This document shows, piece by piece, positions 43,267-51,369 of a stretch of 64,000 nucleotides of DNA. Position numbers and translations under genes: made by a program. The notes beneath the pieces were generated by a model. It did no database searches, had not been told where the DNA came from, and was given only the letters and a program-made list of their open reading frames with translations. The number at the start of each line of letters is the position of its first letter. Positions within the stretch are counted from its first letter, which is position 1. The stretch is from Phycisphaerales bacterium (GTDB lineage Bacteria; Planctomycetota; Phycisphaerae; Tepidisphaerales; Tepidisphaeraceae): positions 124,001 through 188,000 of the forward strand of contig JADLCB010000011.1 in the NCBI GenBank assembly GCA_020847375.1, read 5' to 3'.

Positions 43267-44946
43267 TCACCGACTTGCATTCTGCTCGTTCCACCCCATG
43301 CCCGCCGCCGGGCTGTCTGGTTTAAGGCGGAAATCGTCCTGCATCGGATCAACCCACATGGGATCGCCAAGTTTTATACCCTGGGCATAACCCATGGCCT
43401 GAACCGCCTTGAGTTGTTCAGGGTCGCGCAAATCGCGAATACCTTCCTTGGCCACATAATCGCTGACGCTCGGAAGCGTCATCAGGTGGGTTGTCTTGGA
43501 ATTATCCGCATAGAAGTTGTTGTCAACCGTGTTGTCAAATACATCCTTGCCGGCAAAGATAATCATATCGACAACAGACACGTAATTGCCCTGCGTTGCG
43601 CCACCAACAATATTGTTCTCGACCCGGTTGTTTTTAAGCGGCAAAATCCAGCCCCAGTCACGCCTGGGCATGCCATGCAGGACGATGTTGTACGCATTGC
43701 CATAACAGGTGTTGTTTTCCACGATCGCATCGGATGAGGCGGCAATATAAATGCCCTGTCCTTTATTTTTGATGGCGCGGTTGTTGCGAACCAGAACGCC
43801 ATATTCATCATCCTCATCCTTATTGCTGATTTCGTAGAAGACCCCGGCGCCGTTGTTGTACGCGGTGAAGTTGTCCAGCACGCGGTTGCTGCCCAGCGCG
43901 CCATCGAACCAGATCCCCGCCCCGTTGTTATGGGTCACATGGCAATTGCGAATGGTGACGGCCTTGATCCCTGGGATCAGCTTCATCCCGCCGCCGCTCC
44001 AGGCCCGATTGAAATTACGATAATTGTTGTAGCTGAGGTTGGAATCCTCCAAAGTTACGTTGAGCGGTTCAACTCCTGCATATTTATGTTTGTGAACGCC
44101 TGGCGGGACGTTGGGAAACTCCCTCCAGTTCCCGCCCATGCCAACACCCACAACGCCGTTATGGGAAATGTCACAGCGGCGAATGACTGAATCCCGACAG
44201 GACAGTGTCAGCCCACCACCATCACCATGATTCATCACGCAATCTTCAATGGTCCAATTCACACCGAAGACCACGGTCACCAGCCCCGTCAGTTTGTTCT
44301 CAGCCGAAGAATTGTTATGCAGGAAGCCGATCTTCCGCAAGACCACATGCGATACGGGCGACGCCTCCTTGGTCATTAGAAGTGGGCCAGGAACGATCGA
44401 TGCCTCCATGATGCGGCCGTTGGGATCGGAGCGATCCGGCAGCATGCAGTACAGACTCTGCGTATCAGTGTCATAAAAAAATGATCCCGGAACCAGATCG
44501 TCCAGCCCTTTACCCACTGGAGGCAATATCGGTTTGCTGTCGTACTCGCCTGACTTTTGGAAGGCGTTCTGGGCACCAATCTGCTGAAGCGACTGGCCAT
44601 CGACAAATAACTGCTGGCTGTTGATTGTCCAGCCGCTAACCTTCCAGACATTGGGTTGAGTTTCCTGCCAGTTCTCCACCAGCTTCGAGCCTTTCAGAAT
44701 AGTCTTCCCGGCTCCGGCGCCTTCGATGATCAGCGGTTGGCCTGGTGAGCCGCCATGCGTCACATTAACGGTTTTACCGAGGCGATAGATTCCAGCCGCC
44801 AGGCGCACCGTATCTCCCGGACCTGCCTTGTCCATCGCCGCTTGCAGTGCGTTGGAATCCGCGCCGGCCGGAACATTGATGACTTCTCCGAGGGCTGGAG
44901 ACAGAGCGCCCAAGCACACTATTCCCGTCAGCAAGGTCCGTAGCAT
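43267..44946 (-). CDS. secreted right-handed beta-helix protein, paralogue D (mosaic)
   Basis: 559 residues from the ATG at 44946 with AAAGGA before it. Signal peptide like that of paralogue A (MLRTLLTGIVCLGALSPALG). Residues ~24-122 match paralogue C almost exactly, while from IGAQNAFQKSGEYDSK onward the protein follows A again (FQKSGEYESK there), including VRNNRAIKNKGQGIYIAASS and RRDWGWILPLKNNRVENNIV. It is thus an A-type gene carrying a C-type tract. First gene of the minus-strand run controlled from 45.1 kb. Ends in FRLKPDSPAAGMGW. Confidence 0.85.
   Translation of the reverse strand: MLRTLLTGIVCLGALSPALGEVINVPAGADSNALQAAMDKAGPGDTVRLAAGIYRLGKTVNVTHGGSPGQPLIIEGAGAGKTILKGSKLVENWQETQPNVWKVSGWTINSQQLFVDGQSLQQIGAQNAFQKSGEYDSKPILPPVGKGLDDLVPGSFFYDTDTQSLYCMLPDRSDPNGRIMEASIVPGPLLMTKEASPVSHVVLRKIGFLHNNSSAENKLTGLVTVVFGVNWTIEDCVMNHGDGGGLTLSCRDSVIRRCDISHNGVVGVGMGGNWREFPNVPPGVHKHKYAGVEPLNVTLEDSNLSYNNYRNFNRAWSGGGMKLIPGIKAVTIRNCHVTHNNGAGIWFDGALGSNRVLDNFTAYNNGAGVFYEISNKDEDDEYGVLVRNNRAIKNKGQGIYIAASSDAIVENNTCYGNAYNIVLHGMPRRDWGWILPLKNNRVENNIVGGATQGNYVSVVDMIIFAGKDVFDNTVDNNFYADNSKTTHLMTLPSVSDYVAKEGIRDLRDPEQLKAVQAMGYAQGIKLGDPMWVDPMQDDFRLKPDSPAAGMGWNEQNASR
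44579..44876. repeat. near-identical tract shared with beta-helix C, in paralogue D
   Basis: Partner of 42853-43150 at a constant offset of 1726 bp. Both ends coincide with a change in which paralogue gene D resembles most, as expected for gene conversion or unequal recombination. Confidence 0.85.
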
Positions 44947-45085
44947 CGCAAAATCCTTTCGTATTGAGAGATATTGACTCGTGGTGCTTACGCCGGATTC
45001 TCTGCATACCACCAGCAGGAACACTCCGCCGGTAGCCCTATTAACTGAAACGTATCACGTCAGTTTCAAAAATGCCCACAAATCT

Positions 45086-45135
45086 AGTTACTTGATTCAC
45101 TACAGCTAAAATAGCGTTATTTTATAGTCCGTCAA
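45086..45135 (-). promoter_or_regulatory. promoter and LacI-type operator of the beta-helix D operon
   Basis: Minus strand: TTGACG (45130-45135), 16-bp spacer, TATTTT (45108-45113), then after 12 bp TCAAGTAACT (45086-45095). The transcript would have a leader of about 150 bases before the start at 44946. This leader holds another inverted repeat, AACTGA (45043-45048) with TCAGTT (45060-45065). The rest of the 393-bp gap between 44947 and 45339 contains no gene. Confidence 0.7.
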
Positions 45136-45273
45136 GTGAAATATTCGGATGTTTTATTTTGCTATTTTTAACTAGGGAATTGAATGGATCGGGCCTCCTT
45201 GAATTGGCTGCCGTAATTGCCAAAAAATTAAAATCTCTGCTACGCCTTGGTAAGTACAGATGGATCTCAATGG

Positions 45274-45329
45274 TTGACAGGGCCAAATCCTGCGATATAT
45301 TGTTAAGTATATCGAGTAACTACTTGATT
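45274..45329 (+). promoter_or_regulatory. promoter and LacI-type operator of the HAD-PHP-Gfo unit
   Basis: Plus strand: TTGACA (45274-45279), 16-bp spacer, TATATT (45296-45301), then after 11 bp TCGAGTAACTACTTGA (45313-45328), which is an imperfect palindrome. The site is near +5 to +20. The ATG of the HAD gene follows 11 bp behind the operator. Confidence 0.72.
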
Positions 45330-45339
45330 TTTAACCTTT

Positions 45340-46119
45340 ATGGCGTGCAACCCAAACTATATGGCAGTGTTTTCACCTGATCGCGATGCCTTACTGATCG
45401 ATATTGACGGCACTCTGACGGACTGGATTGGTCAGCCGCCGGTCGAAGGACGTGGTCTGTTGCTGGGGCAAAGCCTTTTGTGGCAGATGCGCGAATTTGC
45501 GGCGCAACGAAATGTGATGGACTCAGCTGAAGCCGAGCGACGAATTCGTGATGTCCTGCAAACCGTTCGCTGGTGGCACTGGAGTGATTTTTTGCGTGCG
45601 TTGGATCTGGAAGGCTACGCATTCTGGCAATTTGCTTATGAGCGAGAATCCCATTATCTCGGCGCCATCGAGGGCGGACTGATATCGGTCTTCGACCGCC
45701 TGCATCAGGCTGGTTATCGCATGTTCATCACCAGCAACAACCCAAACACCGGTATTTTGCACAAGCTGCGTCTGGCGGGGCTGGCTGAGATTTACGGTTC
45801 GCACTATTTCCTTCAGTATTTCAGCCCCTGTGATTTGCATTACATGAAACAGGATCCCGAATTCTGGCGGCGTGTTCTGACACATAGTGGTTTGTCAGCC
45901 CGAACGACGATCGTTATTGGGGACTCATGGGCCGATGATATTCTGGCGCCGCAAGAGGCTGGCATTGGCCGACGAATTCATCTGAATAGCGCTGGCCACG
46001 ACCTTGCCGAGCACTCCGGCCAGCAGGAAGGCGTCTGGAATGTTTCCAACTGGCAACAGATTACCCGGTTATTACTTCAAGCCGCTCCTGCAACAAAACC
46101 TGCCGTGATCAATCAATAA
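45340..46119 (+). CDS. HAD superfamily phosphatase
   Basis: 259 residues. HAD motif I LLIDIDGTLTDW (nucleophile Asp21, Asp23), motif II FITSNNP, a Lys-containing motif III near MKQDPEFW, and motif IV GDSWADDI. A helical cap (about 45-110) sits between motifs I and II, so this is a C1-cap phosphatase of sugar-phosphate or related small substrates. The ATG at 45340 starts the frame; an ATG at 45361 would remove seven odd residues and is equally possible because neither has a ribosome binding site. First gene of the rightward unit under the 45.3-kb operator. Confidence 0.85.
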   Translation: MACNPNYMAVFSPDRDALLIDIDGTLTDWIGQPPVEGRGLLLGQSLLWQMREFAAQRNVMDSAEAERRIRDVLQTVRWWHWSDFLRALDLEGYAFWQFAYERESHYLGAIEGGLISVFDRLHQAGYRMFITSNNPNTGILHKLRLAGLAEIYGSHYFLQYFSPCDLHYMKQDPEFWRRVLTHSGLSARTTIVIGDSWADDILAPQEAGIGRRIHLNSAGHDLAEHSGQQEGVWNVSNWQQITRLLLQAAPATKPAVINQ

Positions 46120-46153
46120 CGCGCTGCGCGCAAATGTCGCGCAAGAAGGAATC

Positions 46154-48082
46154 ATGCTTGAACTGGCTGGGCGGACCATATTTTTAGGGGGCTTTCACGA
46201 CCATTGGTCGCGTGCTGATGGAGGTAATCCTTCGCTGTTGCTGGCGGCGCTGAACTATTATCACTACGACTTCATTTGTCTGATGGATGGCAACTCCGCT
46301 GATGCGGATGTGCAGCGTGCAGCGGCCGCCTGGAGTAATCGCATAAAAATCTATCTGGGTCGGGAGGAATTTTATGGGTGGGGGCATCTGGTAACGCTTA
46401 CTCCGCGCGCGCCTCAGTTACCGCAGGACGATCCCGACTGGGAACGAGTGCTGAAAAAGACCAAGGCCAATTACGATCTGCTGATGTTGGCGCATCCGTC
46501 TCATCATCGCACCTGGAAGGAGATATTCCTCACCGGAAAAATGGATCGGTTGATCGATGAAGGGTTCATCGACGGAGTGCAGATGCACCCCGACAGCCCG
46601 GAATTGGTCGCTTGGTTTCAAAAGAGAGATCAGGCTGGCAAATTGACACCGATTGTCAGTGGCTGGGATCTCCATCTGGTTAAATCGCTGGAGCATCTGC
46701 CGCCGGTGCTTTACACGCCGCAGCGACCTCCCAACGGACATTACGAGGCCCCCTGCACAACGCGTACTCTGGTTTTTGCTGAACAAAACGAGCTGGCCGA
46801 CATCTGTCATGCTGTGCGCCAAGGGCGGGCGGTCGTGGAGGATTTGCAAACCGGGCGCTTGGTCGGCCCTGCATCATTGGTTCATTTTCTGGAATGCAAC
46901 GGATATCGGGATGCCCTCGCCGCGATGGATGAGGCTCGTGATGCGGTTGAGTTGCAGACCTCAACCGTGTGGACGGGCGGGAAGGTTGCGCAATTCACAA
47001 TTGCCTCGGATCGTGCTGGAACACTCTGCTGGCCGGTCGATTCGTATCAAACGCAAAAGATCGCAACCATGGCGGACGGGAAAGAAATCCGCTGCACCGT
47101 GCCCTTGACGCTGGATCGTGATGAGTACTATCTCCCAGTTGCCTGGCGGGACGACAAGGGGTTTGAGCGCATATGGGCAGTTCAAGTCCAACATCCCATC
47201 CAGTACGATATCGTGCCATGGCTGCGGCAAGATGAAACCGCCATTGCATTCATACCCGGGTTGCCATTGGATGGCGCTTTGCAACTGGATTTCCAAGACG
47301 GGTTTGGCTCGATTCAACAGCGCGTTGCAGGGCGGACATTATTGCCGCTGCCGTCAGGAAGAATATCTTCAGCGCCAATTCACTATAACGCTCGAGTACG
47401 GCTGGACGATGCAACGCAACGATCCGTCAGCGGTTATCTCACCTATATACCTGTTGAACGCTTCACAGGTGACTGGAATAACATCCCTGTGATCGGCGTG
47501 GATCAACCTCGAAATGATGCTGTCGGCGCCTATGGACATTCGCGACCGTGGCCGGGGCCGGAAGTCTTCTCCGCCCGGTTGCAATTTGCCTGGGATGCGC
47601 GGGCGCTGTGGATGCGGGCTGATGTACGCGACGAAATTCATCATCAACGGGGTAGCGGCAATTCTGCGTATGAAGGCGATTGTCTGCAGTTGGCGATTGA
47701 TCCCGTGATGATTCGCCAGGGGACCGTCGGTTATTTTTATTGCTACAACCTCATCTTGAATGACCAAGGGCCGGAGTTGTATCGCGCATTCACCTTCTCC
47801 CAGGATATGGGAAAACCATTTTCACCCTTGCCAGTCGGACAGATACTGGAAAAACGACTGTTGAACGTCACACCGATCGAAAAGGGGTTGCGCTATGAGC
47901 TTCAATTGCCGTGGACGCAATTGGTACCAGCTGAACCAGCCGTCGGCGTGCGTCTGGGCGTCTATTACATCATGTTCAACAACGATGGAGAGGGGCTGCT
48001 CGATACGCTTCACTGGCCTGTTCCAGCCAGGGGAATGTGGATGAAACCAAGGCAGTGGGGCGTTTTAACGCTTATGGATTAG
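46154..48082 (+). CDS. PHP-like metal-dependent domain fused to a CBM9-like domain
   Basis: 642 residues; AAGGA box 3-4 bases before the ATG. The N-terminal ~240 residues look like a PHP-type metal-binding barrel: GGFHDHWSRADGG near the start (His15, His17), DFICLMDGN, LMLAHPSHHRTW and IVSGWDLHLV. The C-terminal ~190 residues (from about 455) read as a CBM9/DOMON-like jelly roll: FSARLQFAWDARALWMRADV and GDCLQLAIDP, ending in WGVLTLMD. No signal peptide, which is unusual for a carbohydrate-binding module. I know of no described enzyme with this pairing, so function is open; a hydrolytic or phosphatase activity on a saccharide is a guess. Between the HAD and oxidoreductase genes. Confidence 0.65.
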   Translation: MLELAGRTIFLGGFHDHWSRADGGNPSLLLAALNYYHYDFICLMDGNSADADVQRAAAAWSNRIKIYLGREEFYGWGHLVTLTPRAPQLPQDDPDWERVLKKTKANYDLLMLAHPSHHRTWKEIFLTGKMDRLIDEGFIDGVQMHPDSPELVAWFQKRDQAGKLTPIVSGWDLHLVKSLEHLPPVLYTPQRPPNGHYEAPCTTRTLVFAEQNELADICHAVRQGRAVVEDLQTGRLVGPASLVHFLECNGYRDALAAMDEARDAVELQTSTVWTGGKVAQFTIASDRAGTLCWPVDSYQTQKIATMADGKEIRCTVPLTLDRDEYYLPVAWRDDKGFERIWAVQVQHPIQYDIVPWLRQDETAIAFIPGLPLDGALQLDFQDGFGSIQQRVAGRTLLPLPSGRISSAPIHYNARVRLDDATQRSVSGYLTYIPVERFTGDWNNIPVIGVDQPRNDAVGAYGHSRPWPGPEVFSARLQFAWDARALWMRADVRDEIHHQRGSGNSAYEGDCLQLAIDPVMIRQGTVGYFYCYNLILNDQGPELYRAFTFSQDMGKPFSPLPVGQILEKRLLNVTPIEKGLRYELQLPWTQLVPAEPAVGVRLGVYYIMFNNDGEGLLDTLHWPVPARGMWMKPRQWGVLTLMD

Positions 48083-48125
48083 GCGAGTCGTTCAATAACA
48101 CACGTAAATCATAAGGGAGATCAAT

Positions 48126-49262
48126 ATGAGTGATTCAAATCCATCAATCCGTATCGCACTTGTTGGTGCTTCAGGGCGGGGACAGAGTTTCGTCGATAAC
48201 GCGCGCAGTGCGGGCTATACGATGGCAGCCATCTGCGATTGGAATAAGGAACGATTGGCTGAATGCCAGCAAAAGGAGATGGCAGAATCGTATTATGACA
48301 ACTATGAGCAGATGCTCGACCAGGCGAAACTCGACGCCGTTCTGATCTCCACACCCATGCAGTTTCATGCGCCACAGGCGACCCTGGCGCTGCAGCGTGA
48401 TATTCACGTGATCTCCGAAGTGACCGCCGCCGTCTCCATTGATCAGTGCCAGGAGCTGGTTCGTGCAGCCCGTAAATCGAAGGCTGTTTACATGATGGCG
48501 GAAAACTGCAATTACCTGCGGTTCGTGCAGTTCATCAAGGGGCTGGTGACGGCCGGACTGTTCGGAGAACTGTATTACGCACAGGGCGCTTATGTGCATG
48601 ATGTAAAATGGCTCATGGAACTGACCCCGTGGCGGCGTATCTGGCAGAGCGGTGTGCGCGGTGTCACCTACTCCACCCACAGCATGGGGCCAATCCTCGC
48701 CTGGATGGACGATGACCGCGTTCGCCAGGTCTGTTGTGCCGATAGCGGGTCGCACTACAAGGATCCCCGTGGCGAGCCGTATGCTTGCGACACCTCCGTA
48801 TTCCTGGCCCGTACGGTCAAAGGCAGGCTGATTCAAATTCGTGGCGATCTGGTTTCGGATCGACCGAGTTTGCGCTTTAACACCTATCAGCTTCAGGGAA
48901 CCGATGGATGCTTCGAATCTTCGCGCGGCGGCCCGGGGGATCAGGATAAAATCTGGTTGCGTGAAATCAGTCGCAACCGCGACAATTGGCTTGACCTTGA
49001 GACGCTCATGTCGCTCAAGGCCTTCGAGCAATACCTGCCTGATATATGGCGAAATCCCAGCGAAGCTATGACGCGCGCCGGTCATGATGGTACGGATTAT
49101 GCCACATTGGACCGTTTCGCCCGTGTCATTCGCAACGAGATTGCCAATCCGATCGATATCGATTGCGCAATGGATATGACCTTGCCCGGCCTGATCAGCC
49201 AGCAGGCGGTCTCGGGCGATCAGTGGCTGGAAGTGCCAGATTCGCGCCAGTGGACGATCTGA
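48126..49262 (+). CDS. Gfo/Idh/MocA family oxidoreductase
   Basis: 378 residues; GGGAG before the ATG. Rossmann fold at the N-terminus (IRIALVGASGRGQSF, then ICDWNKERLAEC), followed by the substrate domain with GVTYSTHSMGP. Known members oxidise or reduce sugars and inositols with NAD(P). The usual Glu-Lys-Pro motif is altered: residues 98-100 are Glu-Val-Thr (HVISEVTAAVS), so the catalytic lysine is missing; it may act differently or only bind the sugar. Last gene of the rightward unit (43 bp behind the PHP-CBM9 gene). Confidence 0.88.
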   Translation: MSDSNPSIRIALVGASGRGQSFVDNARSAGYTMAAICDWNKERLAECQQKEMAESYYDNYEQMLDQAKLDAVLISTPMQFHAPQATLALQRDIHVISEVTAAVSIDQCQELVRAARKSKAVYMMAENCNYLRFVQFIKGLVTAGLFGELYYAQGAYVHDVKWLMELTPWRRIWQSGVRGVTYSTHSMGPILAWMDDDRVRQVCCADSGSHYKDPRGEPYACDTSVFLARTVKGRLIQIRGDLVSDRPSLRFNTYQLQGTDGCFESSRGGPGDQDKIWLREISRNRDNWLDLETLMSLKAFEQYLPDIWRNPSEAMTRAGHDGTDYATLDRFARVIRNEIANPIDIDCAMDMTLPGLISQQAVSGDQWLEVPDSRQWTI

Positions 49263-49397
49263 CGGATGATCGATATGCCCTGATTCAAGGATGATGCTCC
49301 TATCCGAATAAAGCAGGCGGTCATTCGATCTGCTTGCAATAAATCGTACGGAACGAGACGCGACTTTATATCAAATTGCGGTTATAGTGCCCGGCTG

Positions 49398-49829
49398 GTG
49401 AGTTGGCGTTTGACACAATCTCTGCTTGTCGTGCTGATCCTGGCGGGCTATCTGCTCTCCCTGGGCAACTTGCCGGGAGCGAGCGTGGTTTGCTACGGAG
49501 CTGATGGCCATGTTGCCGTCGAACGGGCGGAACAGGCGTGTGAAGTTCCACCCAATGGCGAACTGCCAATCTCTGGATCCGGTCAAGAGGTTGCTGATGC
49601 CGCGATTGCGTCGTGTGTTGATATTCCCATTTCAGGCCAAGCTGACAACGCACCGGCGCTGCGCATTTGGCGCGAGCGAAACCCGGTGGCTGATGCTGTG
49701 ATCGCGGCGGTTGTGGTCGCGCATCTAAATGATTCTGATTCACCGGCACGCCTTTGCCGTCTCTCCTTCGTGCCGATGCCTTCCAGCAGTTCGCATACCG
49801 CGCTGCGCACGATCATCCTGCTCGTGTAA
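49398..49829 (+). CDS. small secreted/membrane protein upstream of the metal efflux operon
   Basis: 143 residues from a GTG; no family recognised. A hydrophobic N-terminal helix (LTQSLLVVLILAGYLL) acts as signal or anchor, followed by a short domain with four cysteines and the tail HTALRTIILLV. Its place 137 bp before the czcCBA genes on the same strand suggests a helper or sensor role like that of CzcI in other metal operons, but no sequence match to CzcI is claimed. Start codon is uncertain; the ribosome binding site is weak. Confidence 0.5.
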   Translation: MSWRLTQSLLVVLILAGYLLSLGNLPGASVVCYGADGHVAVERAEQACEVPPNGELPISGSGQEVADAAIASCVDIPISGQADNAPALRIWRERNPVADAVIAAVVVAHLNDSDSPARLCRLSFVPMPSSSSHTALRTIILLV

Positions 49830-49893
49830 ACCACTTCAATTGAATGCAGCGATCCGGGTTATTTGGGCAAACGGATGCTGCGCCGTTTTGTTT

Positions 49894-49913
49894 AACACCG
49901 TAACCATGGTGTT
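49894..49913. promoter_or_regulatory. inverted repeat before the czcC-like gene
   Basis: AACACC (49894-49899) and GGTGTT (49908-49913) with an 8-bp spacer lie 53 bp before the TolC-family start. It may be an operator for a metal-responsive regulator or a leader hairpin. No regulator gene is next to it. Confidence 0.4.
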
Positions 49914-49966
49914 CAGTGCATATATGAGCATTGCGCTCAAACTGTTTTTTATCAGGAACAATTGAC

Positions 49967-51367
49967 ATGACGAGTTTAAGGTCATGGTGCGCCTTGGCGT
50001 CAATGGCAGCAGCCGGTTGTACGGTTGCGCCGCACTGGCCGGCTCCGGAAGTGGTGGCGTCAAGGTTGACTGGCGTATCAGCGTTGATTGTCATGGACAG
50101 GACGGGCGGATCACTGGATACGCCGGCGCTGATGGAGAACCAGCTTCATCAGGCCGATGCGCTGCGCATGGCATTGACCACCTCGCCGAGCATCCAGGCC
50201 GCGCTGGCGCGGGTGCACCAGGCGTATGCCGAGGCCTATCAACAACGCCTGCTGCCCAATCCGCTGCTGTCAGTGGTACTCAAGTTTCCGATCCATGGCG
50301 GCGCGCCGACCGCCGAACCGGGTATCAGTGCTGATCTGCTGGCGCTATTGCAGAAACCCGGGAAGATCAAGGCGGCAGAGAGTCGCCTGCGTGCGGCCAG
50401 TGCTGAAGCGGTGGTGGTTGTTCTTGATACGCTGGCGCAAGCGCAGGAATGCTATGCCCGGGCGCAATCGCTGGATGCCATGATGCCGGTCCTGCGCCAA
50501 CGCCAACAGTTGACCGAGCGCCTTGCCGATATTGCGCGATCACGACTGACCGCCGGGGAGGGAACCCGTCTGGATGTGACCACACTGGAGGCGCAAAAGA
50601 TCGAACTGGAGGTCGAAATTGCCGAGCGCGAGCTTGAACGGCAGGAGGGGCGGCTGGAATTGGCGCGGTTGATCGGCCAACCAAGCGGCACGATTGAATG
50701 GCAGCTCGACAGTTGGAACGCGATGAATGCTGAGGACACCATGGTGCAGGCGTGGATACAGGCTGGCCTTGATCATCGCCCGGAAATAACAGCCAGTATA
50801 TGGGAACTCAGGGCGCTGGGGGTGGAGTTTGCTCAGGCACGCTGGGATGGGTTTGAAGCAATGGAAGTCGGCGCGGCGGGAGAGGGGACTGTTAAATCTG
50901 GCGCCCGGGACTGGGCAATCGGGCCAGCCCTGACCGTGCCTCTGCCACTGTTTGACTGGGGACAGGCCCGGCGTGATTTGGTCGGCGCACGCCGATTGGA
51001 AGCGGCACACCTGCTCAACGATAAGCGCCGGCAGATCGTCGAGGAGATCCGCCGCGCTCATGGGGCATATCGCGCAGCCGTCGATGCGCATCAACGTGTC
51101 AGCCAGGAATTGATCCCCTTGCTGCAGCAGCGCCGCAATGAGGCGGACTCACAATATCGGGCGGGTCAGAGTGACATTATTTCACTCATTCTGGCTGACC
51201 AGGATTTGCAGGCTGCGCAGATAAGGCGGATTGAATTGGAGTGTCGCACCGCCATATCACGGGCGCGGCTGCATCGGGCCGTTGGCGGGTCAGGCGTAGC
51301 GGTACCCAAACCCGCAACGCAACCGGCACCAGCCGTAACTATTCAACAAAATAATGAGGGAATCTAG
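49967..51367 (+). CDS. czcC: outer-membrane efflux channel, TolC family (CzcC-like)
   Basis: 466 residues from the ATG at 49967, which has AGGAA 9 bases before it. A lipoprotein signal (MAAAGC, Cys18) anchors it to the outer membrane. Two OEP repeats form the long helical barrel, with coiled-coil stretches (ALARVHQAYAEAYQQRLLPN; RLDVTTLEAQKIELEVEIAE) and the PLFDWGQARRDLVGARR segment in the second half. The gene is followed by adaptor and pump genes in the usual C-B-A order, 2 bp before the adaptor start. The pump type points to divalent metals. Confidence 0.92.
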   Translation: MTSLRSWCALASMAAAGCTVAPHWPAPEVVASRLTGVSALIVMDRTGGSLDTPALMENQLHQADALRMALTTSPSIQAALARVHQAYAEAYQQRLLPNPLLSVVLKFPIHGGAPTAEPGISADLLALLQKPGKIKAAESRLRAASAEAVVVVLDTLAQAQECYARAQSLDAMMPVLRQRQQLTERLADIARSRLTAGEGTRLDVTTLEAQKIELEVEIAERELERQEGRLELARLIGQPSGTIEWQLDSWNAMNAEDTMVQAWIQAGLDHRPEITASIWELRALGVEFAQARWDGFEAMEVGAAGEGTVKSGARDWAIGPALTVPLPLFDWGQARRDLVGARRLEAAHLLNDKRRQIVEEIRRAHGAYRAAVDAHQRVSQELIPLLQQRRNEADSQYRAGQSDIISLILADQDLQAAQIRRIELECRTAISRARLHRAVGGSGVAVPKPATQPAPAVTIQQNNEGI

Positions 51368-51369
51368 TC

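Noticed and set aside
45159-45380. 73-codon frame in the divergent promoter region at 45.2 kb
   Set aside because: It covers the promoter and operator, has no ribosome binding site, and reads into the HAD gene in the wrong frame.
49311-49335. Hairpin AAGCAG/CTGCTT after the Gfo/Idh/MocA gene as a terminator
   Set aside because: Six-base arms with a 13-base loop and no T tract; too weak to list.
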